Assembly (NCBI RefSeq): GCF_000732535.1
Contig: NZ_APNK01000018.1
Span: 1 to 64,000, forward strand
Reading direction: 5' to 3'
Length of the DNA: 64,000 nt
Origin: Salinisphaera hydrothermalis C41B8
GTDB taxonomy: Bacteria; Pseudomonadota; Gammaproteobacteria; Nevskiales; Salinisphaeraceae
Shown: piece by piece, positions 23,494 through 35,593 of the stretch
How the letters are laid out: each line of letters opens with the position of its first letter
Position numbering within the stretch: the first letter of the stretch is position 1
The notes under the pieces: generated by a model
The model's input: the letters and a program-made list of their open reading frames with translations, nothing else
What the model was told of the DNA's origin: nothing
The model's database searches: none
Translations under genes and position numbers: made by a program

Positions 23494-24810
23494 TTAGTCC
23501 TCAAATTCGGCCACGCGGTAGTGCACCACGCCGTCGCGCGTGGTGGGCAGCGCCTTGATGTGGTCGAGCGCCTCGTGCAGCGTGCCCTCGCGTGCTGGCT
23601 TGGTGACGATGATGACCCGGGCGTCGTCCTCGGCGGTCGGCGGGTCCTTCTGCAGGATGGCCTCGATGCCGATCTCCAGCTCGGCCAGCATGCGCGTGAT
23701 CTCGGCCATCACGCCGGTCTTGTCGGCGACCTGCACGCGGAAATAGTGGCCGCAAACGAAGTCCGGCGATTCCAGGATCGGCTCTTCGGTGATCTGATCC
23801 GGCTGGAACGCCAGATGCGGTACGCGTCCGCTCGGATCCACGCTCATCATGCGGGCCGTATCGATCAGGTCGGCCACCACAGCCGAGGCGGTCGCGCCGG
23901 CCCCGGCGCCGGCGCCGTAATAGGCCGTCGGCCCCACGGCGTCGCCGTGGACCATGATCGCGTTCTTCTCGCCCTCGACGTTGGCCAGCAACGCGCGTTC
24001 GGGCACCAGCGTCGGATGCACGCGCATGGCCACCCCGGTCTCCTGACGCTGGGCGATGCCGAGATGCTTGACCCGATAGCCGAGCTCTTCGGCATACTCG
24101 ATGTCGTCGGCCGCTATACCCCGGATGCCATCGGTGACGATGCGATCGAACGACAACGGGATGCCGAACGCAATACTGCCGAGAATCGCGAGCTTGTGCG
24201 CGGCGTCGATGCCATCGACGTCGAAGGTGGGATCGGCCTCCGCGAAGCCGAGCTTCTGCGCCTCGGCCAGCGCCTGTTCGAAAGTCACGCCCTCGAACTT
24301 CATCTGGCTGAGGATGAAGTTGCCGGTGCCGTTGATGATGCCGGCCACCCATTCGATGCGGTTGGCGGCCAGCGATTCGCGGATCGCCTTGATGATCGGG
24401 ATACCGCCGGCCACCGCCGCTTCAAACGACACGACCACACCGGCTTCGTCGGCCGCGGCGAAGATCTCGTTGCCGTGCAGCGCGATCAGGTGCTTGTTCG
24501 CGGTCACGACGTGCTTGCCGTTGGCGATCGCTGCCATGACCAGCTCATAGGCCAGTTCGTCGCCACCGATCAGCTCGAGCACTACGTCGATGTTCGGATC
24601 CTCGACGATGGCCCGGGCATCGGTGCCGATATCAATGGCGCCGGTCTCGCAGTCGCGCGCGCGATCCAGGCTACGCACCGCTGCCCGAGTCACGCGAATC
24701 TCGCGGCCGGCACGGCGGGTGATTTCATCGCCGTTGCGCGCGAGCAGATTGACCACGCCGGCACCGACGGTGCCGAGGCCGAGTACGCCGACCTTGACCG
24801 GTTCCATCAT
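23494..24810 (-). CDS. hom: Homoserine dehydrogenase
   Basis: Reduces aspartate semialdehyde to homoserine, the branch point to threonine and methionine. The 438 residues form the monofunctional class: NAD(P) loop GLGTVGAGV at about 11-19, catalytic domain with GTGNFILSQM and AKKLGFAEADP-type blocks, and a C-terminal ACT domain (about 350-435) for threonine feedback. There is no fused aspartokinase, unlike E. coli ThrA/MetL. alaC lies upstream and thrC downstream, the order known from pseudomonads and xanthomonads. Confidence 0.96.
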   Translation of the reverse strand: MMEPVKVGVLGLGTVGAGVVNLLARNGDEITRRAGREIRVTRAAVRSLDRARDCETGAIDIGTDARAIVEDPNIDVVLELIGGDELAYELVMAAIANGKHVVTANKHLIALHGNEIFAAADEAGVVVSFEAAVAGGIPIIKAIRESLAANRIEWVAGIINGTGNFILSQMKFEGVTFEQALAEAQKLGFAEADPTFDVDGIDAAHKLAILGSIAFGIPLSFDRIVTDGIRGIAADDIEYAEELGYRVKHLGIAQRQETGVAMRVHPTLVPERALLANVEGEKNAIMVHGDAVGPTAYYGAGAGAGATASAVVADLIDTARMMSVDPSGRVPHLAFQPDQITEEPILESPDFVCGHYFRVQVADKTGVMAEITRMLAELEIGIEAILQKDPPTAEDDARVIIVTKPAREGTLHEALDHIKALPTTRDGVVHYRVAEFED

Positions 24811-24954
24811 CGTGAGTGTCCTCGTTTGCGGCGCCCGCCCCGAGTCCCGGTCGGCGCCCTTCTGATTGATGCGTTGAGAGATTGTATCGACCCGGCCCGC
24901 GCTCGCGCCGGCCGGGCCTGACTGCCCGGCGACGACGCCGAACGCAGCGTTGCG

Positions 24955-26163
24955 TTACGCCGCGATCACACCGTCGCGCTTGAACATGCGCTTGATGTTG
25001 CGCAGCGCCTGGCGCGTGCGTTGTTCGTTCTCGATCAGACCGAAGCGCACATGGGTATCGCCGTATTCGCCGAAACCCACGCCGGGCGAGACCGCCACAT
25101 AGGCCTCCGCGAGCAGCTTCTTGGTGAAATCGAGCGACCCCATATGCTGATAGGCCTCGGGGATACGCGCCCAGACGAACATCGTCGCCTTGGGCCGCTC
25201 CACCGGCCAGCCGATCTCGTTGAGGCCGTCACAGAGCACGTTGCGTCGTTTCTCGTACAGATCGCGAATCTCGGTGACGCAATCCTGCGGCCCGTTGAGC
25301 GCGGCAATGGCCGCCACCTGCACCGGCGTGAACATGCCGTAGTCGAGATACGACTTCATGCGCGCCAGCGCGGCGATGAGTTCCGGGTTGCCGCACATGA
25401 AGCCGACGCGCCAGCCCGGCATGTTGTAGCTCTTGGACAGGGTGAAGCACTCCACCGCGACATCCTTGGCCCCGGGCACCTGCAGAATCGAGGGCGCCTC
25501 ATAACCGTCGAACGTCAGATCGGCATAAGCCAGATCCTGCACGATCCAAAGGTCATATTCCTTGGCCATCTCGACCATGCGCTCGAAGAAATCGAGCTCG
25601 ACGCACTGGGTGGTCGGGTTGCCCGGGAAATTAAGCAGCATCATCTTCGGACGCGGCCAGGATTCCTTGATCGCTTTTTCCAGCTCGGCGAAGAAATCCG
25701 TATCCGGCATCATGCGCACATGGCGCACGTCCGCCCCGGCGATCACAGCGCCGTACGGATGGATCGGATAGGCCGGGTTCGGCACGAGCACCTGGTCGCC
25801 ATGCTCGAGGATCGCCAGCATCAGATGCGCCAGCCCTTCCTTCGAGCCCATGGTGACGATGGCCTCGCTCTCCGGATCGATATCGACGTCGTAACGGCGC
25901 TTGTACCAGGCCGAGATCGCCTGTCGAAGCCGCAGCACGCCGCGCGATACGGAGTAGCGATGGGTATCCGGGCGCTGCACCGCTTCGGTGAGCTTCTCCA
26001 CGATATGCGGCGGCGTGGGCCGGTCCGGATTGCCCATGCCGAAATCGATGATGTCCTCGCCCCGCGCTCGCGCCGCCTGCTTCAACTCATTGATAATCGC
26101 GAACACGTACGGCGGCAGACGATTGATGCGTACGAAGTTGGATTTCGATGAAGCGTTGGCCAT
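24955..26163 (-). CDS. alaC: Alanine-synthesising aminotransferase AlaC
   Basis: Class I PLP aminotransferase, most like AlaC, which transfers an amino group from glutamate to pyruvate. The 402 residues carry [13 protein letters not shown] at the N-terminus, NFPGNPTTQ for the substrate carboxylate, and PLP Lys244 in [15 protein letters not shown]. It is separated from hom by 144 bp that contain a GC-rich near-hairpin but no gene. In this neighbourhood it could also feed threonine/methionine branch chemistry, though AlaC is the better fit. Confidence 0.9.
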   Translation of the reverse strand: MANASSKSNFVRINRLPPYVFAIINELKQAARARGEDIIDFGMGNPDRPTPPHIVEKLTEAVQRPDTHRYSVSRGVLRLRQAISAWYKRRYDVDIDPESEAIVTMGSKEGLAHLMLAILEHGDQVLVPNPAYPIHPYGAVIAGADVRHVRMMPDTDFFAELEKAIKESWPRPKMMLLNFPGNPTTQCVELDFFERMVEMAKEYDLWIVQDLAYADLTFDGYEAPSILQVPGAKDVAVECFTLSKSYNMPGWRVGFMCGNPELIAALARMKSYLDYGMFTPVQVAAIAALNGPQDCVTEIRDLYEKRRNVLCDGLNEIGWPVERPKATMFVWARIPEAYQHMGSLDFTKKLLAEAYVAVSPGVGFGEYGDTHVRFGLIENEQRTRQALRNIKRMFKRDGVIAA

Positions 26164-26272
26164 GGTTTTTCAGGCGGTTGGTGCGCGCCACAGCGGGCGC
26201 AGGTAGGCAATCGGTCAAACGTCGGAGTCTGCCAGATTCACCGGCGCGGCACTACCGGAGTGCGGTCGATGA

Positions 26273-27247
26273 TCAGTGGTCGGGCAGCACCTTCTGTGGA
26301 TTGATCGGATCGCCGTCCTTGCGAATCTCGAAATGCAGCATCGGCTTGTTTTCGGGGCCGAGGCCCATATCTGCAATATGCGCGCCCGCTTGAACTGTCT
26401 GGCCCTGCTTGACCCGACTGTGCTCGACGAAGCCGTAGGCCGAGAGATAATGCTGATCGTGCTTGATGATGATCAGCTTGCCATAGCCCTTCAGACCGGA
26501 GCCGTTATAGACCACGGTTCCGCTGGATGCCGCATAGATCGGGGAGCCGACCTTGCCGCCGATCTCGATGCCGCGTCGACGCGCTGACGGATCGTAGGCG
26601 CGCAGCAACGAGCCGCTGGCCGGCCATTGCCAGCCGTCCGCACTCGGGCCGCCCGCCTTGACCGTCGTCTGCCGCGTTGTCGCGGAAGACGTCGCATGGT
26701 CGATGGAGTTCTCTTCCTGCGAATTGGCCTGGGCCGTCGTCGCCGATTGCCCGCCGCCGCTCGGCGAGCTCGACTTCGTGACGTGATCCGGCGCGGCTGC
26801 GGACCCGGTGCTCGGATTCTGCGTCACCGTCGGCGTACCCGGCGATTGCAACGGCTGCACGTGGCCGTCGGAATCCGACGAGGGGGCCGATCGCGGCGGA
26901 CCGTTGTAGCCACCGGTGTTCAAAGGCGCCGGTTGCGTGCCCGACATACGCGCATAATCGAGCCGCGGATACGGTTTCAGCGTGAGCTGCTGGCCGACGC
27001 GTATACGATACGGCGGACCGATATGATTCCAGCGCGCCAGGTTGTGCCAGTCGATATCGTAATGCTGGGCGATCTCCGAGAGCGTGTCGCCGCGCTGCAC
27101 CGTATAGCTGTCGGGCCGCATAGCCCGGTTGATCGAGCAACCGGACATCAGCGCCGTGGCGGCCACCCCCAGCGTGGCCAGACCCACGGCTAAACGACGT
27201 GGCGATAAACCAGGTAAGCGATCACGACCAAGACAACGAATATCCAT
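26273..27247 (-). CDS. nlpD: NlpD-like lipoprotein with LysM and degenerate LytM domain
   Basis: Outer-membrane lipoprotein expected to activate periplasmic amidases at septation. The signal ends in lipobox LMSGC (Cys37). A LysM domain (about 47-91, YTVQRGDTLSEIAQHYDI) is followed by a Ser/Thr/Pro-rich linker and a C-terminal LytM/M23 domain (about 220-322). The metal-site HxxxD is GIEIGG here, and the later HxH region reads SAYGFVEHS, so no zinc site remains. The ATG overlaps the yqaA end by 58 bases. rpoS, the usual downstream partner, is absent and alaC follows. Confidence 0.9.
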   Translation of the reverse strand: MDIRCLGRDRLPGLSPRRLAVGLATLGVAATALMSGCSINRAMRPDSYTVQRGDTLSEIAQHYDIDWHNLARWNHIGPPYRIRVGQQLTLKPYPRLDYARMSGTQPAPLNTGGYNGPPRSAPSSDSDGHVQPLQSPGTPTVTQNPSTGSAAAPDHVTKSSSPSGGGQSATTAQANSQEENSIDHATSSATTRQTTVKAGGPSADGWQWPASGSLLRAYDPSARRRGIEIGGKVGSPIYAASSGTVVYNGSGLKGYGKLIIIKHDQHYLSAYGFVEHSRVKQGQTVQAGAHIADMGLGPENKPMLHFEIRKDGDPINPQKVLPDH

Positions 27248-27792
27248 CCGATCCAGTCCAGATATTTGAGTAGTCGGTCCTCGAACATGGGTCCGAGCCA
27301 GCGCACGAGCCCGGCGACCAGAAAGAACCGTGCGCCGCGCCCGACCGCCGATGCAAGCGCAAAGGCCAATAGCGGCATGCCGAGGGCTCCGGCAGCAATG
27401 GTGAAAAGTTTATAGGGCACCGGAGAAAAACCGGCAAACAGAACCGCCCAGAAGCCGTATTCGGCGAACCAGTGACGGACTGTTTCGTAACCCTGTTCAT
27501 AGCCGAGACTATGCAGCCACGGAAGCAACGGGTCGATGAACAGCGCCCCGATCAGGTAACCGAACAAGCCGCCGACGGTGGAACCGAGCGTCGCGATACC
27601 GGCATAACGTAAGAAACGCGCGCGCCTGGCCAGCGTCATCGGAATGAGCATGACGTCCGGCGGAATAGGAAAGAATGAACTCTCGGCGAAGGCGAGCGCC
27701 GCGAGCCAGACCTGGGCGTGGCGATGCGCGGCGGCCCGCACCACCGCGTCGTACAGACGGCGCCAGGCGCCGGGCCGGCGCGATGCGGCCAC
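27190..27792 (-). CDS. yqaA: YqaA/DedA-type inner-membrane protein
   Basis: A 200-residue polytopic membrane protein of the SNARE-associated/VTT (DedA) superfamily, YqaA branch. FAESSFFPIPPDVMLIPM at about 34-51 and GYFIG/GFSPVPYKLFTIAAGA at about 117-135 are the hallmark re-entrant segments. These proteins are linked to phospholipid or undecaprenyl-phosphate flipping in other branches, but the YqaA function is unsettled. The start is GTG at 27792, two bases after the pcm stop. Confidence 0.88.
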   Translation of the reverse strand: MAASRRPGAWRRLYDAVVRAAAHRHAQVWLAALAFAESSFFPIPPDVMLIPMTLARRARFLRYAGIATLGSTVGGLFGYLIGALFIDPLLPWLHSLGYEQGYETVRHWFAEYGFWAVLFAGFSPVPYKLFTIAAGALGMPLLAFALASAVGRGARFFLVAGLVRWLGPMFEDRLLKYLDWIGWIFVVLVVIAYLVYRHVV

Positions 27793-27794
27793 GC

Positions 27795-28475
27795 CTAGTC
27801 GTGCCCCTCGATCAACGGCACAAAGCTCACTGGATCGAGATCCTCGCGCTGGAACGACTGGCCCTGGCGCCGCACCACAACCAGACGCTGACCGCCGCCG
27901 GACGCGCCGACGGGCACGATCATCCGGCCTTGTTCGGCCATTTGTTCATATAACGAGGTCGGCAACGCCTCGGCGCCAGCCGTGACCAGAATCACATCGA
28001 ATGGCCCATACGACGGCAGCCCGAGCACATCGTCGCGTGCTTCGCGCGGGCGGATATTGCGATAACCGAGCTCGGCGAACCGGCGGCGCGCCTGATCGTA
28101 CAGTGGCTTGATCCGCTCGACGGTATAGACGGTGGCCACCAGTTCGGCCAGAACGGCGGCCTGGTATCCGCTGCCGGTGCCGATTTCCAGCACGTGGTCC
28201 GGCACGCCGTCGGCCAGTAGCAGACTGGTCATCTGGGCCACGATATACGGCTGCGAAATGGTCTGGCCGTAGCCGATGGGCAGCGCGGTATCGTCGTAAG
28301 CGCGGCTGGTCATGGCCTCGTCCACGAACATATGACGGGGTACGCGATTCATCGCCTCGAGTACGCGTTCGTCGCGGATACCGAGTTGCTCCAGCCGTGC
28401 AATCAGCCGCGCGCGGCTGCGCGCCGAGGCCATGCCGAAGCCACGGACATGGGGATGCTTGTCGGGTTGCATCAT
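27795..28475 (-). CDS. pcm: Protein-L-isoaspartate O-methyltransferase
   Basis: SAM-dependent repair enzyme that methylates isoaspartyl residues in aged proteins. From ATG at 28475 it has 226 residues. The SAM motif VLEIGTGSGYQAAVLA is at 95-110, and the substrate-binding GYGQTISQPYIVAQMT at 69-84. The start codon shares one base with the surE stop (TGATG), so the pair is coupled as in many gammaproteobacteria. Confidence 0.96.
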   Translation of the reverse strand: MMQPDKHPHVRGFGMASARSRARLIARLEQLGIRDERVLEAMNRVPRHMFVDEAMTSRAYDDTALPIGYGQTISQPYIVAQMTSLLLADGVPDHVLEIGTGSGYQAAVLAELVATVYTVERIKPLYDQARRRFAELGYRNIRPREARDDVLGLPSYGPFDVILVTAGAEALPTSLYEQMAEQGRMIVPVGASGGGQRLVVVRRQGQSFQREDLDPVSFVPLIEGHD

Positions 28476-29224
28476 CACAGGCGGTCCAGCCAGTCGGACA
28501 ACGACGACAGGCTGGCATGCCGCGTCAGGTCGATCTGCAACGGCGTGATCGAAACGAAGCCGTCGTTGACCGCATGAAAATCCGTGCCCGGGCCGGCGTC
28601 CGCCTGCGCCCCGGCCGGTCCGATCCAATACACCCGCCGCCCGCGCGGATCGCGATCGGCGATCAGCTTTTCGGCGCGGTGACGATAACCCAGTCGCGTC
28701 GCGCGATAGCCCGCCAGATCCTCGTAGGCTCGGTCCGGGACATTGACGTTGAGGATGGTATCGGCCGGCAACGGATGCGCCACAAGCAAACGGACCATCG
28801 ACACCGCGACGCGCGCCGCGGTGTCGTAATGAACACAGGCGTCGCCGACCAGCGAAATCGCGATCGCCGGCAGCCCGAGCGAGCGCCCCTCCGTCGCGGC
28901 CGCTACCGTTCCCGAATACAACACATCATCGCCGAGATTGGCGCCGGTATTGATGCCGGAGACCACCATGTCGGCGTCCTCATCGAACAGGCCGGTCGTG
29001 GCCAGATGGACACAATCGGTCGGCGTGCCGTCGACGGCGAAGACATTGTCGTCGACCTCGCGCACCCGAAGCGGACGTTCCAGGGTGAGAGAATTACTCG
29101 CGCCGCTCCGATTGCGATCCGGCGCCACCGTGACGACATCGTCACAGACCGTGGCCATGGCGGCGCGCAGCGCCGCGAGACCGGGTGCATGGCACCCGTC
29201 GTCGTTACTCAAAAGTAGTCGCAT
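28475..29224 (-). CDS. surE: 5'/3'-nucleotidase SurE
   Basis: Metal-dependent nucleotidase acting on nucleoside monophosphates and short polyphosphate. From ATG at 29224 it has 249 residues. The N-terminal LLLSNDDG supplies Asp8 and Asp9. Ser40 ([12 protein letters not shown]) and Asn92 ([12 protein letters not shown]) complete the metal site. It heads the surE-pcm-yqaA-nlpD run. The 307-bp region upstream contains a probable MITE rather than truD, which lies further away behind a gene on the opposite strand. Confidence 0.95.
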   Translation of the reverse strand: MRLLLSNDDGCHAPGLAALRAAMATVCDDVVTVAPDRNRSGASNSLTLERPLRVREVDDNVFAVDGTPTDCVHLATTGLFDEDADMVVSGINTGANLGDDVLYSGTVAAATEGRSLGLPAIAISLVGDACVHYDTAARVAVSMVRLLVAHPLPADTILNVNVPDRAYEDLAGYRATRLGYRHRAEKLIADRDPRGRRVYWIGPAGAQADAGPGTDFHAVNDGFVSITPLQIDLTRHASLSSLSDWLDRL

Positions 29225-29282
29225 GAACAGACAAGGCTTGCGTGGTATCAACGCGCGTGCATGCACGCGTTCAGCTCGCTAA

Positions 29283-29454
29283 GGTCTGTTGATGCACCGC
29301 TCGAGCGCCGCGTTGGCATCCGCACATCGCGGCCGACAAGGCAACGAATCGTCGCGTCGTGGCATGCCACGGCCGAGACTCGCAACGCCCCCGGGACGCG
29401 ATTTGCGGCCGCCCCGCTGGTCGCGAGCGGACTCGCACGAAGCATCAACAGGCC
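29283..29454. mobile_element. Candidate 172-bp MITE with CTAR-type flanks
   Basis: The left end GGTCTGTTGATGC (29283-29295) and the right end GCATCAACAGGCC (29442-29454) are 13-base terminal inverted repeats with one mismatch. They are flanked by CTAA (29279-29282) and CTAG (29455-29458), similar to the CTAR/YTAR duplications of IS5-family elements. A perfect 14-base palindrome, CGTGGCATGCCACG (29358-29371), lies near the centre. No transposase fits inside. This accounts for most of the 307-bp gene-free stretch between surE and smr. Confidence 0.55.
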
Positions 29455-29531
29455 CTAGCATAGCTTATAGACACCGTGTTTGGCTTTGCCGTATTGGCCA
29501 CGAAGAGCGATATTCCGGGAAGAATGGCGGC

Positions 29532-30086
29532 GTGAGCGATTCCGACGACAACGACGACAGCATCAGCGCCGAGGACAGCGCCCTGTTCCGCAGCATGGTC
29601 GGCCCGGTGGCCACCGTACACCAGGACAAACGTGTACGCCGACGCTCCCTGCCCTCGGCCCGACCGCGTATGCGCGAAGCCGACGAAGCGGCCGTGATGG
29701 CTGAACTGCTCACCGATGCACCGCCCGATCCGGATATCGAGACTGGCGACGATCTGGTGCACCGGCGCGAAGGCGTGCAACACGCGGTCATCCGGCGCCT
29801 GCGCCGTGGTCATTATCGCTGCCAGGCGGAAATCGACCTGCACGGCATGGTGGTCGATGTCGCCCGCCAATGCCTGGGCGAATTTCTGCACGAGGCGCTG
29901 GAACGCGGCTATCGCTGCGTACGGGTCATCCACGGCAAGGGACTGCGCTCGGGCAACCGCGGCCCGGTGCTCAAGATCAAGGTCGCCGGCTGGCTCAGAC
30001 AGCGCGAGGAAGTGCTGGCCTATGCCTCGGCTCGCCCGGTGGACGGCGGCACGGGGGCGCTCTACGTCCTGCTCCGAAAAACCTAG
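29532..30086 (+). CDS. Smr-domain protein
   Basis: A 184-residue protein with a C-terminal Smr (small MutS-related) domain, a nicking-endonuclease or RNA-cleaving fold. DLHG at 102-105 and HGKG at 134-137 are intact, within EIDLHGMVVDVARQCLGEFL and RVIHGKGLRSGNRG. The N-terminal half is acidic and basic low-complexity. I chose GTG at 29532, preceded by GGGAAG. Upstream in-frame starts lie in the MITE. It is convergent with truD (2 bp between the stops) and interrupts the usual truD-surE order. Confidence 0.88.
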   Translation: MSDSDDNDDSISAEDSALFRSMVGPVATVHQDKRVRRRSLPSARPRMREADEAAVMAELLTDAPPDPDIETGDDLVHRREGVQHAVIRRLRRGHYRCQAEIDLHGMVVDVARQCLGEFLHEALERGYRCVRVIHGKGLRSGNRGPVLKIKVAGWLRQREEVLAYASARPVDGGTGALYVLLRKT

Positions 30087-30088
30087 AC

Positions 30089-31162
30089 TCAGCCCGGCGT
30101 CGACATATCCGCCACGCGCACCAGTTCGCGGATCACGCTGGTCGCGAACGACCCGGCCGGCAGGGTGAATACGAGGCGCACATCGGCACCCGCGGCCGAC
30201 GCGGCCAGATCCGACACTGGCAAGCGCAGCGCCCGGCGCTCGGCATCGACACCGAAGCGTTCCAGCCCGTCCCGGAATTCCGCGAACTCCGCCAGTACGC
30301 CGTCCTCGATGTCGCTGGCGGCATCCGTTGGTCTTATGTCAGTCGCGCGAGCTCGCCCGGGCATCGGCCCGGTCGGCTGAATATCGCCCTGCGCCGCGCG
30401 TTCGCGCAGCGAGGCCCAGGGCTCTTCGGTATCGGCCGCCGCGAACACGCTGCGCGAACCGGCCAGCATGAACACATCGCCGGGCAACGGGTCCGGCCAT
30501 GCCTCGGCGCGCAAGCGCGCATCGAGCACGGCGTTGAACAGCAGCGAACGCGCCGCCGACAGCGCGAAACTGCGGCGACCACGCGACAGGCGACGTCCTG
30601 AAAACAGCGCCCGCGACAGCGCGATGTTGCGCCCACCATGGCCGAAGCGCTGGGCACCGAAATAGTTGGGCACGCCGTCTCGCTGCACCCGCGCGGCGCG
30701 CGTCTCGAAGTCCGCCGCATCGAAATCGACGACATCGCGAATCGTGATGTCGAAACGATTGGCGCGATGCGTGCCGCGTCGTAGTTTGCGGCCATGGCGC
30801 CGGGCCTCGAGCACGCGCAGTTCATCATCCATCGGCCAAGCCGGCAACGCCTGCTTGATCGGCCAGGTCAGCGAGAACCACTGCCGGGTGATCGCGTGCC
30901 GATCCTTGAGCCCGCTGTAGCCGATGTCACGAGGCGCAACACCGATGGCTTGCGCGAGCCGTTCCACGGCCTGCGGCGTCGTCAGGCCGGTCTTTTCGAC
31001 CCAGAGCCAGACATGCTCGCCCTCGCCCGAAAGCTCGACATCGCAGATTTCTTCAACCTGAAAATCTGCGGGTACTGCGCGCAACCGACCCATGCCTGAA
31101 GGCGCTGAAGACACAAACGCAAATTCGGCAACGTCGACGGCGTCGCCGCTGAGAAAGGCCAT
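30089..31162 (-). CDS. truD: tRNA pseudouridine(13) synthase TruD
   Basis: Makes pseudouridine at position 13 of tRNA-Glu. At 357 residues it has the TruD signature GYSGLKDRHA at 81-90 with catalytic Asp87, and NYFGAQRFG further on. HRANRFDITI matches the conserved NxF region. Its start lies only 7 bases after the ftsB stop. In the reference order ispD and ispF stand between these two genes, and here they are absent. Confidence 0.95.
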   Translation of the reverse strand: MAFLSGDAVDVAEFAFVSSAPSGMGRLRAVPADFQVEEICDVELSGEGEHVWLWVEKTGLTTPQAVERLAQAIGVAPRDIGYSGLKDRHAITRQWFSLTWPIKQALPAWPMDDELRVLEARRHGRKLRRGTHRANRFDITIRDVVDFDAADFETRAARVQRDGVPNYFGAQRFGHGGRNIALSRALFSGRRLSRGRRSFALSAARSLLFNAVLDARLRAEAWPDPLPGDVFMLAGSRSVFAAADTEEPWASLRERAAQGDIQPTGPMPGRARATDIRPTDAASDIEDGVLAEFAEFRDGLERFGVDAERRALRLPVSDLAASAAGADVRLVFTLPAGSFATSVIRELVRVADMSTPG

Positions 31163-31169
31163 CCCGCGA

Positions 31170-31502
31170 TCAGCCGGCGCCGGAGGTTGCGCTCGGGGCG
31201 CTGGGCGCGTTATGTGCGGGCTTGGTTTCGTCCGGCACCGTCAGAAAAAAGGTCTCGCCTGGTTTCACCATGCCCATTTCCGCGCGTGCCCGGCCTTCGG
31301 TCGCGCCAATGCCCGATTTGAGATCGTTGATCTGGGTCTGGACCGCATCATTGCGCGCGCGATCCTGCTTGTTCGTCTTGGCGATCTTGTCGCGCATCGA
31401 CTGCAGATGGTGAACCTGCGCCAGACTGCCGTCACCAATCCACAGCCGGTACTGCAAACCGGCGAAAATGACAAGCAGTGCGATGACGGCGACGCGATAC
31501 AT
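31170..31502 (-). CDS. ftsB: Cell division protein FtsB
   Basis: Bitopic divisome protein of the FtsQBL complex, 110 residues. A transmembrane helix at about 4-18 is followed by a predicted coiled coil (about 28-70: VHHLQSMRDKIAKTNKQDRARNDAVQTQI) and the conserved tail ARAEMGMVKPGETFFLTVPD. The C-terminus is Ser/Ala/Pro-rich. The ATG at 31502 is chosen over an upstream in-frame extension that would overlap the end of eno. It follows eno as in most gammaproteobacteria. Confidence 0.93.
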   Translation of the reverse strand: MYRVAVIALLVIFAGLQYRLWIGDGSLAQVHHLQSMRDKIAKTNKQDRARNDAVQTQINDLKSGIGATEGRARAEMGMVKPGETFFLTVPDETKPAHNAPSAPSATSGAG

Positions 31503-31578
31503 GTTTCGATTGTATCGCGTCGCCGCCGGCTGTCCAGCCGCCGTTTTTTCGGTGCGGGAGACGCCGTCGCGCAACGAA

Positions 31579-35426
<3,848 letters not shown>

Positions 35427-35593
35427 TTAGATGGGGTCGAGGGAGGATGCTTGCCGCGCATGCTAGCCGAAAGCCGGTGCGCGGACAACGCGCGCACGCG
35501 TTCGCCAAGGCCTGTCAGGCCCGGCATGCCATAGCCCAAGCGGAGTTGCGCGCAATCCACGCCAAACCATCCGGCGGCCCTGCCGTGCGTTAC

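Noticed and set aside
24820-24950. Terminator between alaC and hom
   Set aside because: A GC-rich imperfect repeat is present, but there is no T tract and pairing is poor. Nothing else is recognisable in the gap.
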